From: JAAFIP01 sp031367325
GTDB lineage: Bacteria > Pseudomonadota > Gammaproteobacteria > Burkholderiales > Burkholderiaceae_C
Direction of reading: 5' to 3'
Length of the DNA: 64,000 nt
Assembly (NCBI GenBank): GCA_031367325.1
Contig: JANLPQ010000003.1
Span: forward strand, 16,329-80,328
Within the stretch, counting starts at the first letter, position 1, and every line of letters begins with the position of its first letter. Of this stretch, positions 50,887-60,059 are shown in pieces. Made by a program: the position numbers and the translations under genes. Under the pieces are notes generated by a model. The model worked only from the letters and a program-made list of their open reading frames with translations. It was not told the origin of the DNA and did no database searches.

Positions 50887-51597
50887 ATGCGTGCAAAATT
50901 CACGAAAAAACACCTGCCCTGCGTGCTGGTCACTGGCTTTGAGGCCTTTGGCGACGACCCCAGTGGTTTAGGGCTGAACCCCAGCGCACTGGCCGCGCAG
51001 GCCCTGCATGGTTTGCAAATTGCGGGCTACACCGTGGTAGCCGCTGTACTGCCCTGTGTGTTTGGGCAATCTATTAGTGTGCTCAAAGCGTTGATACGGC
51101 AGCACCGCCCCGCAATGGTGCTGTGCGTAGGCCAAGCTGGTGGCCGCGCGGGCATCAGCATTGAGCGCGTGGCCGTTAACCTAGACGACGCACCGCTGCC
51201 AGACAACGCGGGCTGCGTGTTGCAAAGGGTGCCCGTAGTGGTGCGCGGCCCCGCAGCGTACTTCAGCACCCTGCCTATCTATGACATGCTGGCCGCGTTG
51301 CAAAACGCTGGCCTACCCTGCGAGCTGTCTAGCAGCGCAGGACATTTTGTGTGCAACCATGTTTTTTATGGCTTGATGCACAGCTTAAAAACGACGCATA
51401 GAAAAACCGCGATGAACGTGCTCCTGCGCACCGTGCAAGGCGGCTTCGTACATGTGCCCTACCTGCCCAAACAAGCGGCCCCTAGCGGTGCCCCCAGCAT
51501 GCATCTGCGGCACATCACGCGGGGCTTGCGCATTGCACTGCACGCAGCTATCTTGCGACTTCCTGCCTTAAACACTATCAATACCATAGCTGCTTGA
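50887..51597 (+). CDS. pcp: Pyroglutamyl-peptidase I
   Basis: Cysteine peptidase removing N-terminal pyroglutamate. 236 residues. VLVTGFEAFGDDPSGLGLNPS at the N-terminus, then GQAGGRAGISIERVAVN with the catalytic Glu (E93), SSAGHFVCNHVFYGLMH with the nucleophile C156, and GGFVHVPYLP with H189. The C-terminal residues NTIAA and the TGA stop are read from a palindromic repeat copy, so the gene end was remodelled by the repeat. No signal peptide; cytoplasmic. Confidence 0.9.
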   Translation: MRAKFTKKHLPCVLVTGFEAFGDDPSGLGLNPSALAAQALHGLQIAGYTVVAAVLPCVFGQSISVLKALIRQHRPAMVLCVGQAGGRAGISIERVAVNLDDAPLPDNAGCVLQRVPVVVRGPAAYFSTLPIYDMLAALQNAGLPCELSSSAGHFVCNHVFYGLMHSLKTTHRKTAMNVLLRTVQGGFVHVPYLPKQAAPSGAPSMHLRHITRGLRIALHAAILRLPALNTINTIAA

Positions 51598-51616
51598 GCA
51601 GGTTCTACGGCCTCAA
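51570..51616 (+). repeat. Dispersed palindromic repeat copy forming the end of pcp
   Basis: AACACTATCAATACCATAGC, then TGCTTGAGCAGGTTCTACGG. The GCTGCTTGA of the core supplies the last two Ala codons and the stop of pcp. Confidence 0.85.
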
Positions 51617-51637
51617 ACGACTATTTTCTATATAAAT

Positions 51638-52594
51638 ATGAACCTCAATGCCCACCAAACTGCCCACGCCCTGCCCTACAGCGCGCTGGCTGACGAAATT
51701 ACTGCGCTGTTGCGCGACGCCAGCGTGCGTGTACCGCAGCGCATGGTGCAAACCTTGCCCGGTGGCGGCCACTTGTTCATCATGCCCGCGCACGACGCAC
51801 GCATCGCCATGACCAAACTGATTACTCTCACACCAGCCAACGCCGTACGCGGTATAGCCAGCATTCAAGGCCATGTGATGGTGTTTGACAATGCCACAGG
51901 CGCGCCGCTGGCCGTGCTGGACGGCCCCACCATCACAGCGCGGCGCACGGCAGCTGTGTCGCTGCTGGCAGCGCAACACTTGGCCGCGCATCCTGCGGGC
52001 CCGTTGCTGATCATCGGTGCGGGTGTGCAAGGTTTGGCGCATATGCAGGCTTTTGTGCAGGGCCTGGGTGTGCGCGAAGTTATCGTTGCATCGCGCAGCC
52101 TGCCAAGTGCTCAGCTTTTAGTACAGCAAACGCACGATCTTTTTAAAGAGCTTGGCGTGCGCGATGGCCAAGCTAGCGTAGCAACCAATCTTGCCGATGC
52201 CTTGGTGCGTTGCCCCTTGGTGGTGGTATGCACCCCTGCCAACGAGATTGTGCTACATACGCCAACAGGCCTGCACCCACAAGCGTTTATTAGCGCTGTG
52301 GGCGCGTACAAGGCGCATATGGCAGAGCTAGCGCCCAGTGTGGTGCAGCACTTTGCGCAGTTTGGCAGCATAGTGGTCGACACAGCAGATGCCGCACATG
52401 AGGCAGGTGATCTAATGCAGGCGGGCATTGAAATTGCACAATGCGCTACCCTGCAACACATCGTCCAATTACCAGCGCCTACGCCGTTGCTACAACGCAC
52501 GCCCACATTGTTTAAAAGTTGCGGCTGGGCTGGCTGGGATTTAGCTGCAGCGCGGTTGGCTGTACCGCTAGCCCCAGTACGCAACACTAAGTAG
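51638..52594 (+). CDS. Ornithine cyclodeaminase/mu-crystallin family protein
   Basis: 318 residues. The family blocks are RMVQTLPGGGHLFIMPAHD with MTKLITLTPANA, QGHVMVFDNATGAPLAVLDGPTITARRTAAVSLLAAQHL, and the nucleotide fold LLIIGAGVQGLAHMQAFVQGLGVREVIVASRS. In this order of bacteria many such proteins are delta1-pyrroline-2-carboxylate or piperideine-2-carboxylate reductases of D-amino acid or hydroxyproline breakdown; ornithine cyclodeaminase is less likely. The gene lies 40 bases after pcp. Confidence 0.82.
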   Translation: MNLNAHQTAHALPYSALADEITALLRDASVRVPQRMVQTLPGGGHLFIMPAHDARIAMTKLITLTPANAVRGIASIQGHVMVFDNATGAPLAVLDGPTITARRTAAVSLLAAQHLAAHPAGPLLIIGAGVQGLAHMQAFVQGLGVREVIVASRSLPSAQLLVQQTHDLFKELGVRDGQASVATNLADALVRCPLVVVCTPANEIVLHTPTGLHPQAFISAVGAYKAHMAELAPSVVQHFAQFGSIVVDTADAAHEAGDLMQAGIEIAQCATLQHIVQLPAPTPLLQRTPTLFKSCGWAGWDLAAARLAVPLAPVRNTK

Positions 52595-52623
52595 GCTTTA
52601 GCTTAACGCCAACGCCACGCGTT

Positions 52624-54864
52624 TCACGCCAGTGTCAGCTCTAGCACCATGGCTTGCTCGGCCTTCATGCGAGGCAGTGGCAACCCTGCTTCGACCAACC
52701 ATTCGCCAAGGCCCATAAATTCACCCGCATTGATCTGGTCAAACACCTGCGCCGAATGGGAGTGGTGAAAGCTGTCTGCAGTCTGCGGGTCAATGCGTTC
52801 AACACGGTAGTTAGCACCGGCGTGCAGCATAGGCAACCGCAAAGTAGGGCTAAAGGTGTGCAGCGTAGGCTGCGTGCGGTACACCAACACAATGCAGCGT
52901 GCTATGGGTTCGTCGCTAGCAGCTGCAGCGCTAGTAGTGGCTGCAACATTTGCAGGTAGCGCGGGCGCATAGGCCTGCCACACCACACTGTCACCGCACT
53001 CACCTTGCCAAGTACGCCCTTGGTGCAACACGCTGCGCAACGATTTGTACAGTGCAATCCATGCGGCCAGTTCGGTCTTCTCATTAGCGGACAACTGGCG
53101 CAGATCGAACTCCACGCCAAAGTGGCCTTGCAACGCCACAGCAGCACGAAACGGCAGTGCCTGTGTGCGACCAGTTGTGTGTGCAGGCACAGGGCCTACG
53201 TGCGCGCCCATCAGCTCGGGTGGCAAAAATTGCGTAAACCCACGCTGCACATTGATACGCAAGAGGGCATCATTGGTATCGCTAGCCCAATAGCGGTGCA
53301 CATAGGGCAAGATACCCATGTCAATGCGCGCGCCACCCGAGGCGCAGCTTTCAATCTCTACGCTGGGGTGTGCCTTGCGCAAGCGTGCCAGCAGTGCATA
53401 CAGCGCCATGCTGTTGGCACGGTAGGCCGCGCGGCCTGTATGGCGGTGCGACCCGGCACCACCACCCTGCACTGCGGCAGATAAATCGCGGTTCATATCC
53501 CATTTAAGGTAGCGAATAGGTACGCTTTTCAGCAGCGCATCCAGCTTGTCAAACAAATAATTTTGTACATCGTCACGCCCCATATCCAGCACCAGCTGGT
53601 TGCGCCCCGTTTGTAGCGGGCGCCCTGCAATGTGCAAGGCCCAGTCGGGGTGCAGACGATACAGCTCGCTGTCAGGGTTGACCATTTCAGGCTCTACCCA
53701 CAGCGCAAACTCCATACCTAGGCGCTCTACTTCTGCTGCCAGCGGTGCCAAGCCTTGTGGGTACTTTTGCGGATCGGGCCACCAGTCGCCCAAGCCTGCA
53801 CGGTCATGCCCCCGTGCTGGGAACCAGCCATCGTCCAATACAAAACGCTCTACACCTACTGCAGCAGCTTGGCGCGCCAGCTCCATCAGCGCTTCAGGAC
53901 GATGGTCAAAATAAATAGCCTCCCAAGTATTAAGGTGCACAGGGCGTGGGCGCATCGCACCGCCAGGCCACTGCACGCGGCCCCGCGCCGCAGCATGAAA
54001 AGCCTGCGCCACACCATTCAAACCGTGTGGCGAACACACTGCTATCACATCAGGCGACGCAAGCCGCTCACCCGGTAGCAAGCGCACCTCGCCGGGTGCC
54101 AACCATTCACCCATCTGCCACTGCAGCTCGCCATCGGGCAGGCGCTCAATCAACTGCGTATGGTTGCCAGACCACGCTAAGTGTGCGCCATAGGCCAAGC
54201 CTTGGTGCAAATCTGCGCCGGGCGTCAGCACTACAGACCCAGGAAACTGGTCGTGGCCATTGCGCCCACGGCGGCTGTCTCTGCGCCAAGTACCTTGGCT
54301 CAAATCATCTTGGCAGGCTATAAATTCATTCGCCCACTGCCCTTTGTACGACTGCACTGCGGCGCAGCGCACATCTAAAGGTAAGGTCGCTGCAGCCAGC
54401 CACTGCACATCCAGTGGCTGCGCGTTCAGATCGCGGTCACGGTTGATCAGCACCGTGCACATAGTCAGCACGTCAGATGCCGCGTCTAGGCGAATAATTT
54501 GCTGCACCTCAATCTGCGTTATCTCGTCAATCAAGTTAAAGCGCAGTACGTTGTCAGCTGTGTCATGCACTGCATGCGCCCGCGTAAACTGTACAAACGC
54601 ATCCAGCCCCGCGCGGTGCACGCTGACACTTGGCGACGAAAACCAGCCCATGCCGTGCCCGGTACAAGTGCTAAGCGGTTGGTCAAAATCAAGCCCGGTG
54701 CTTTTTGACGCACGCTCAGCACGGTGCGGCTGCATACTGCGTGAGTCCCAATGGCGTAACCGCTTGCCCCAGTAGCGCCACAAAGGTGCTTCACTAGGTG
54801 AAAATTCAATAACTAAACTGCTGTGCTGGCTATGTAATGCTAAAAATTCTATGCCCGATGCCAT
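52624..54864 (-). CDS. Alpha-galactosidase, glycoside hydrolase family 36
   Basis: 746 residues. GH36 landmarks: N-terminal beta domain, then the barrel with ATLPLDVRCAAVQSYKGQWANEF, NTWEAIYFDH, RFVLDDGWFPARGHDRAGLGDWWPD, and FALWVEPEMVNPDSELY. The nucleophile is D456 in YLKWDMNRDLS and the acid/base D529 in YWASDTNDALLR. SCASGGARIDMG supplies substrate-binding residues. No signal peptide, so it acts in the cytoplasm on imported alpha-galactosides such as melibiose or raffinose. Last gene of the galactoside operon, five bases after the permease stop. Confidence 0.93.
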   Translation of the reverse strand: MASGIEFLALHSQHSSLVIEFSPSEAPLWRYWGKRLRHWDSRSMQPHRAERASKSTGLDFDQPLSTCTGHGMGWFSSPSVSVHRAGLDAFVQFTRAHAVHDTADNVLRFNLIDEITQIEVQQIIRLDAASDVLTMCTVLINRDRDLNAQPLDVQWLAAATLPLDVRCAAVQSYKGQWANEFIACQDDLSQGTWRRDSRRGRNGHDQFPGSVVLTPGADLHQGLAYGAHLAWSGNHTQLIERLPDGELQWQMGEWLAPGEVRLLPGERLASPDVIAVCSPHGLNGVAQAFHAAARGRVQWPGGAMRPRPVHLNTWEAIYFDHRPEALMELARQAAAVGVERFVLDDGWFPARGHDRAGLGDWWPDPQKYPQGLAPLAAEVERLGMEFALWVEPEMVNPDSELYRLHPDWALHIAGRPLQTGRNQLVLDMGRDDVQNYLFDKLDALLKSVPIRYLKWDMNRDLSAAVQGGGAGSHRHTGRAAYRANSMALYALLARLRKAHPSVEIESCASGGARIDMGILPYVHRYWASDTNDALLRINVQRGFTQFLPPELMGAHVGPVPAHTTGRTQALPFRAAVALQGHFGVEFDLRQLSANEKTELAAWIALYKSLRSVLHQGRTWQGECGDSVVWQAYAPALPANVAATTSAAAASDEPIARCIVLVYRTQPTLHTFSPTLRLPMLHAGANYRVERIDPQTADSFHHSHSAQVFDQINAGEFMGLGEWLVEAGLPLPRMKAEQAMVLELTLA

Positions 54865-54869
54865 AAACC

Positions 54870-55718
54870 TCAGCCCTTGCTCGCACCGAGGGTCAAGCCC
54901 TCAATAAACTGCTTTTGCATTAAAAAGAAAATTGCAATCGGTGGCAATGCCGCCAGCAAAGACCCAGCTGACACCAAATGCCACTGCGCAACCCATTGAC
55001 CATTGAGTGACTTGAGTCCTCCAGTGATTGGCATAGCATGATTGCCTTGAATCAATACCGTGGCCCAGAAGTAGTCATTCCAGATAAAGGTGAAGATCAA
55101 TACGGCCAATGCAGCCAAAGCGGGACGTACCAAAGGAAGCACTACTTTGCGGTAGATTTGAAATTCTGTGGCCCCTTCGATGCGCGCTGCTTCTATCAAT
55201 TCATAAGGCAGATCGCGAATGAAATTACGCATGAAAAATGTACAAAAACCAGTTTGAAATGCAATGTGGAACATGATCAAACCCCACACCGAGTCATATA
55301 CACCCAAGTGCAAACTCAAATCACGCACCGGCACCATCAAAATTTGAAATGGTACGAAGTTACCGCCTACAAAGATAAAGAAGACTAATAAATTTAATTT
55401 GAATCGGTAAATGCCCAAAGCGAAGCCAGAAAAACTGCTTAAAACTAATGAGCCGATCACCGTGGGTACCACCACATAAAAACTATTGCGAATATATTCC
55501 AATATGGGTGTGGTGGAGATGATCGTCTTGAGGTTATCTACTAAACTCCAGGTAGGCCACCCCCAAAAGTTGCCTGCGGTCAAATCGCTTCCGCTGCGCA
55601 CTGCGGTAAATGCAACAGCAATAATAGGTAATAGCCAGACTAACAAGGCTAGGGGCAAGCCCAGTTTGTACAACCACCGCACCGGTGCGGAGGTTTTTTC
55701 AATAGGTGTTGGAAACAT
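54870..55718 (-). CDS. Sugar ABC transporter permease (MalG-type)
   Basis: 282 residues from the ATG at 55718 (a GTG at 55742 is possible). Six membrane spans, and the EAA coupling loop EAARIEGATEFQIYRKVVLPLVRPALAAL. The ending GLTLGASKG is typical of MalG-type (CUT1) permeases. Pairs with the MalF-type permease gene just upstream to carry galactosides delivered by the binding protein at 56757. Confidence 0.9.
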   Translation of the reverse strand: MFPTPIEKTSAPVRWLYKLGLPLALLVWLLPIIAVAFTAVRSGSDLTAGNFWGWPTWSLVDNLKTIISTTPILEYIRNSFYVVVPTVIGSLVLSSFSGFALGIYRFKLNLLVFFIFVGGNFVPFQILMVPVRDLSLHLGVYDSVWGLIMFHIAFQTGFCTFFMRNFIRDLPYELIEAARIEGATEFQIYRKVVLPLVRPALAALAVLIFTFIWNDYFWATVLIQGNHAMPITGGLKSLNGQWVAQWHLVSAGSLLAALPPIAIFFLMQKQFIEGLTLGASKG

Positions 55719-55757
55719 AGCCACGCCCCACAAAACCGTCACGAGAAAAATTCATAT

Positions 55758-56669
55758 TCATGCCGAATCTTTTTCTTGGCTGTAGATGCGGTAAATAAAG
55801 AACAAGATGTAGACCAAGGTAATCAGAAACAGTACTGTGGCAATTGCCGTACCGTACCCCATGCGGTAGCCATACTCACTCAGCGCTTGCTCGTACATGT
55901 AATAGGCCAATACGCGCGACTGTCCATAAGGCCCGCCAGACGTCATGATGGAAATCATGTCAAAGCTGCGCAGCGACCCAATAATCGTGACCACCACCGC
56001 AATAAAGGTTGCAGGCCGCAGCTGGGGCAGTATCACATACCACAACATGCTCCAGCCCTTGGCACCTTCCAGACGTGCAGCCTCTATCAAGTCGGGGCGC
56101 AGATTATTCAGACCCGTCAGGTACAAAATCATGGTGTAAGCCATTTGAGGGTAAATACCCGCCACCACAATCCCATAGGTCACCCAATTCTCATCAGACA
56201 AAACAGCCACGGGCGTCAACCCGAAAAGCGACATAACGTCACCTACGAATCCAAACGAAGGGTTGTAAAACCAAGTGAACATCAATCCGATAACTACTTG
56301 CGATATCACAAACGGAAAGAAAAACAGAGACTTGACTAAACGAATACCAAAGACTTTTTGGTTCAGAAATAAAGCCATGAACAATCCCGCTGGAACCGCC
56401 AACAAAAATCCAAAAAACCAAATCAAATTATTTCTAAGCGACAGCCAAAAATTGGCATCACTCCAAAGCTCTACATAGTTACCAAAGCCAATAAAAGTGG
56501 CCTCCCCCAAACCATCCCAGTCGTAGAAGCTGATTGCAATGGACTGAAAAATGGGTGCGATCACATACATCGTAAAAACAATGATCACGGGCGCTAAAAA
56601 AATCCAAGGCGCCAGCTGTCTTTGGTGCTTGCGCCACCACGAAGTTGAGCTTGAATGAGTTGGATTCAT
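55758..56669 (-). CDS. Sugar ABC transporter permease (MalF-type)
   Basis: 303 residues from the ATG at 56669. Six spans after a basic N-terminus; FLAPVIIVFTMYVIAPIFQSIAISFYDWDG is the common entry of CUT1 permeases, and EAARLEGAKGWSMLWYVILPQLRPATFIAVVVTIIGSLRSFD is the coupling loop. Encoded 87 bases after the binding-protein stop, with a hairpin in that gap, and 39 bases before the second permease. Confidence 0.9.
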   Translation of the reverse strand: MNPTHSSSTSWWRKHQRQLAPWIFLAPVIIVFTMYVIAPIFQSIAISFYDWDGLGEATFIGFGNYVELWSDANFWLSLRNNLIWFFGFLLAVPAGLFMALFLNQKVFGIRLVKSLFFFPFVISQVVIGLMFTWFYNPSFGFVGDVMSLFGLTPVAVLSDENWVTYGIVVAGIYPQMAYTMILYLTGLNNLRPDLIEAARLEGAKGWSMLWYVILPQLRPATFIAVVVTIIGSLRSFDMISIMTSGGPYGQSRVLAYYMYEQALSEYGYRMGYGTAIATVLFLITLVYILFFIYRIYSQEKDSA

Positions 56670-56700
56670 AGTGAATGCCCGCAAATGGCTGTGTGCTTTG

Positions 56701-56717
56701 CCCCATGCCTGCTGGGG
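56701..56717. promoter_or_regulatory. Intercistronic hairpin between binding-protein and permease genes
   Basis: CCCCA (56701-56705) and TGGGG (56713-56717) pair around a seven-base loop. On the coding (minus) strand no T run follows. Likely modest mRNA stabilisation of the binding-protein message. Confidence 0.35.
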
Positions 56718-56756
56718 GAAAAGATCACACAGCCACTTTGGTGATTACTTGCCTTT

Positions 56757-57986
56757 TTACTTGTAAACGCGTGTACGCACAGCTTCAAGCTGCTTTAAGA
56801 TTTCTTCGCGCTGCTCAGGTTTAACCATGTAGCGCTGAAAACCTTCCATACCCGCTTTGGCCATTTCAGCCGGCGCATCACGATCATAAAATTGGGCTAA
56901 ACCTGATGCACTGGTCAGCAGTTTAAAACCAGCTTGAATGAAGGGGTCATCGCCCACCTTGGATCCACTATTGACTGGCAATTGCCCCAAAGTTTCATTT
57001 ATTTTGCTTTGCACATCTGCCTGAGCCAAATAGGCCAAGAAACGTTTTGCATCCACCTTATTTTTAGCCTTTGAGGGGATATGCATCGTGTCAGTAGGTG
57101 CATCTTCAGCCATGGCCACGTTGTTGATCTTGGGAAACTGGAAGAACCCCAAGGTGTCGTTGGTCATGCCGGCTTTTTTCAGCGGTTCGACTGCAAAATT
57201 GCCAATCAAGTACATGGCGGCCTCACCCTTGACCAACATAGGCAAAGCGTCTTGCCAATCAAAGCTGGCATGGTTAGCAATGTAGTAGCCAGGTTTGACC
57301 AGCTGGTCCCATTTATCAAACACTGCTGCTACGCGTTTGTCGGTGTAGGGCACTTTGCCGCTGGTCAAATCCATATGGAACTCGTAGCCGTTGACACGCA
57401 GATTCATGTAGTCAAACCAGCCACCTGTAGGCCACAACGCTTTGGTGCCAATAGCAAATGGAGCTACACCTGCACCTTTAAATTTGGCGCTAGCAGCCAG
57501 CAATTCGTCCCAAGTTTTAGGCACGGCAACACCGTTTTTGGTAAATACGCCTTTGTTGTAGTAAATGCCCCATTGGTAGTTGGTGTACGGTACGCCCCAC
57601 TGTTTTCCATCTATGGTCATGGAACTGACAGTGGATTTAAGTTTGTCTATCAAGCCTTCTTTAGCCCACACATCCGAGACGTCTTCAAACTGCTTGGCTT
57701 TCACAAACGGTCCCATGCGGTTGCCCGCATACCATGTCACCACGTCGGGCGCATCTGCAGACAAGAAATTACGGATAGAGGTTTTATATCCTTCTTTATC
57801 AAACGTATTGACCTTTACTGTGACATCTGGATTAGCCTTCATAAATCCGTCGACCAATTGCTGCATTGCCGCCTTGGGTGCAGGATCAGATTGATCCGAA
57901 TTGATCACCAATGTGCCAGCGTTAGCCATGCCGACCGACAGCCCCAGCACAGCGGCTGCAATGGAGGTTAGTAAAATTTTCTTCAT
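56757..57986 (-). CDS. Sugar ABC transporter substrate-binding protein (family 1)
   Basis: 409 residues from the ATG at 57986, which is preceded by CAGGAGAT and opens into the signal peptide MKKILLTSIAAAVLGLSVGM ending ANA. The frame is open further upstream without a credible start. Features of SBP_bac_1: MQQLVDGFMKANPDVTVKVNTFDKEGYKTSIRNFLSADAPDVVTWY, then YNKGVFTKNGVAVPKTWDELLAAS. Periplasmic. The associated GH36, GH42 and gal genes indicate galactosides as ligands. Confidence 0.92.
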   Translation of the reverse strand: MKKILLTSIAAAVLGLSVGMANAGTLVINSDQSDPAPKAAMQQLVDGFMKANPDVTVKVNTFDKEGYKTSIRNFLSADAPDVVTWYAGNRMGPFVKAKQFEDVSDVWAKEGLIDKLKSTVSSMTIDGKQWGVPYTNYQWGIYYNKGVFTKNGVAVPKTWDELLAASAKFKGAGVAPFAIGTKALWPTGGWFDYMNLRVNGYEFHMDLTSGKVPYTDKRVAAVFDKWDQLVKPGYYIANHASFDWQDALPMLVKGEAAMYLIGNFAVEPLKKAGMTNDTLGFFQFPKINNVAMAEDAPTDTMHIPSKAKNKVDAKRFLAYLAQADVQSKINETLGQLPVNSGSKVGDDPFIQAGFKLLTSASGLAQFYDRDAPAEMAKAGMEGFQRYMVKPEQREEILKQLEAVRTRVYK

Positions 57987-58036
57987 GCTGATATCTCCTG
58001 TGTAATTGCTTTCATCTCGAATTGATATGAAGCGGG

Positions 58037-60040
58037 TTAATGAACTTGCCAAATTGCAATACCCTGCGGAGGAATCAGCGTATCCCCCAGCAGAATTTTG
58101 TGAGCTTGCGTTTGCGATTGCGCTAACAAGGCCTTTGGGCTCCATGCTGCAGCAGTTTCGGCAAAGTTCGCAGCCAATGTCAGTGGCCCCCACTGACTAA
58201 TTCTTAGACCATCGGCCAGTCGCTGTGTCGCGAGTCCGGCTTGTGTGCATACATTGTCTAGCAAGTTGCGCCAATCGGCATCATCAAGACAGGTGCCAAC
58301 ATAAGTCAACTGGTGATGGCGTGTGACTATGGGCTTACCCTGTGAGTTGACCCACCATTTTGTGGCGCCTGCGCATTGCAAATCCTCAATCCAACGCCGC
58401 CCTGTTGCAATGGCATGCTGCGCGCCTGCTGCACTTGCGACAAATAATGGCACGCTTGAACCGTGCGCCATAGAGCCCACACGCTGCACCTTGACACCTG
58501 CTAGACGCATTAATGCACCTGGTGGCATCGGCTGCGATATGCTCATGTGTTCTGATTTGCTGCCCGCACGCGAGGCCACCACAATATGCGCTGTGCTTTG
58601 CGTCAGTTGCAGTAATAGCTGATCCGATACATTCCACTGCGCCGCCAGAATAATGCAGCTATAGATCGACAAATCAGCATCAGTAGACACGATATCTACG
58701 CTTAGCCCTAAGCTGCGCAAAGCACTGTAAATACGAAACACCTGCTCCAATGCGTTGTAATCTAAGCCTTGTGGTTGTATCTCAGCCATCCACATGGTCT
58801 CATAATCAAAAACTAAAGCAACTTGGGCTTTCACTATCAAATGCGGCAACGGGACATGGTCAGTGAGCGCTTTTATTTCGTTAGCTAGTTGCCTTACCTC
58901 TACCGCACCTTGTGCCTCGCTGTCATCGGGAGTCAGCAGGCCCGCGTGCATTTGCTCTTGTGCGTACGGCGTTTGTCGCCAACGAAAGTAGCTAACTAAC
59001 CCGCAGCCATGCATCATCGCTTGCCAAGTCCATAAACGTACCATACCGTCTTTGGGAATAGGGTTCCAATGCGCCCAATTGACGGGGCCAGGTTGTTGCT
59101 CCATCACCCACCACTTACCTCCCTTGCACATGCCGCGGTACAAGTCGTAGTGAAATGACGGAATATCTGGGTGCCCCACCTCGGCCCACTGCTGCTTTTC
59201 TTGTGCGTTAAGAAAAAACATTTGTGTAAACCCAATCGGGTAACTGTCTAGCGCCGCCACATCCAGATTTTGGGAGACTTTGTAGTGGTCAAATTCCGTA
59301 AAGAAACCCATGAAGTTATGGGTTACCAAACGCCCTGGTGAGCCAGCTCGGATGATGTCCACTTGTTCGCGGTTAAATTCAACTACTTCATCCGATCCAA
59401 AGCGTCGCCAGTCCAAACGCAATGCAGGATGCGCCTCAGTCACCGTCTGCATAGGCGGATCAATCTCATCAAAGCTTCGGTAAGTTTGACTCCAAAAAGC
59501 TGTACCCCACGCTGCGTTAAGTTTATGCACAGTGCCATAACGTTTTGCCAACCAATTCCGGTAGCGCTGATGTGCAGATTCTGAAAAGCTTTGTACCGTG
59601 GAGTGACAACCATACTCGTTGTCAGTTTGCCACGCCACTACAGCTGGGTGGTTGCCGTAGCGTGACACTATGGCAGACGTAATTCGCCGCGATTGCGTAC
59701 GAAATTTCTCGCTTGAAAAACAATAGTGTCGCCTCGACCCAAAGCGTTTCGGGTTGCCATTGGCATCTACTGCCAACATGCTGGGGTCTTGGTCAATCAA
59801 CCATTTGGGCGGTGTAGCCGTAGGGGTGCATAAAATAATTTTCAATCCTGCACTGTGCAAAGTTTCAATTGCACGATCTAACCAAGCCCAATCAAACTGG
59901 CCGGGAGCAGGCTCAATCAAAGACCATGCAAACTCTGCGATGCGCACATGTGAAATACCCATATCCACCATGCGAGACGCATCGCTGGGCCAGTAGCTTT
60001 CAGGCCACTGTTCTGGGTAATAGCAAACGCCAAGTTGCAT
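58037..60040 (-). CDS. Beta-galactosidase, glycoside hydrolase family 42
   Basis: 667 residues from the ATG at 60040 (MQLGVCYYPEQWPESYWPSD), the standard GH42 opening. Acid/base E142 in AWQTDNEYGCHST and nucleophile E314 in WVMEQQPGPVNWAHWNP. C-terminal parts are the trimerisation (about 390-590) and small beta domains, normal length. No signal peptide, so cytoplasmic. Hydrolyses imported beta-galactosides such as lactose or plant galactan pieces. It starts 19 bases after the ATPase stop and precedes the binding-protein gene by 50 bases. Confidence 0.93.
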   Translation of the reverse strand: MQLGVCYYPEQWPESYWPSDASRMVDMGISHVRIAEFAWSLIEPAPGQFDWAWLDRAIETLHSAGLKIILCTPTATPPKWLIDQDPSMLAVDANGNPKRFGSRRHYCFSSEKFRTQSRRITSAIVSRYGNHPAVVAWQTDNEYGCHSTVQSFSESAHQRYRNWLAKRYGTVHKLNAAWGTAFWSQTYRSFDEIDPPMQTVTEAHPALRLDWRRFGSDEVVEFNREQVDIIRAGSPGRLVTHNFMGFFTEFDHYKVSQNLDVAALDSYPIGFTQMFFLNAQEKQQWAEVGHPDIPSFHYDLYRGMCKGGKWWVMEQQPGPVNWAHWNPIPKDGMVRLWTWQAMMHGCGLVSYFRWRQTPYAQEQMHAGLLTPDDSEAQGAVEVRQLANEIKALTDHVPLPHLIVKAQVALVFDYETMWMAEIQPQGLDYNALEQVFRIYSALRSLGLSVDIVSTDADLSIYSCIILAAQWNVSDQLLLQLTQSTAHIVVASRAGSKSEHMSISQPMPPGALMRLAGVKVQRVGSMAHGSSVPLFVASAAGAQHAIATGRRWIEDLQCAGATKWWVNSQGKPIVTRHHQLTYVGTCLDDADWRNLLDNVCTQAGLATQRLADGLRISQWGPLTLAANFAETAAAWSPKALLAQSQTQAHKILLGDTLIPPQGIAIWQVH

Positions 60041-60059
60041 GGTCAATACGCAATTCTTA

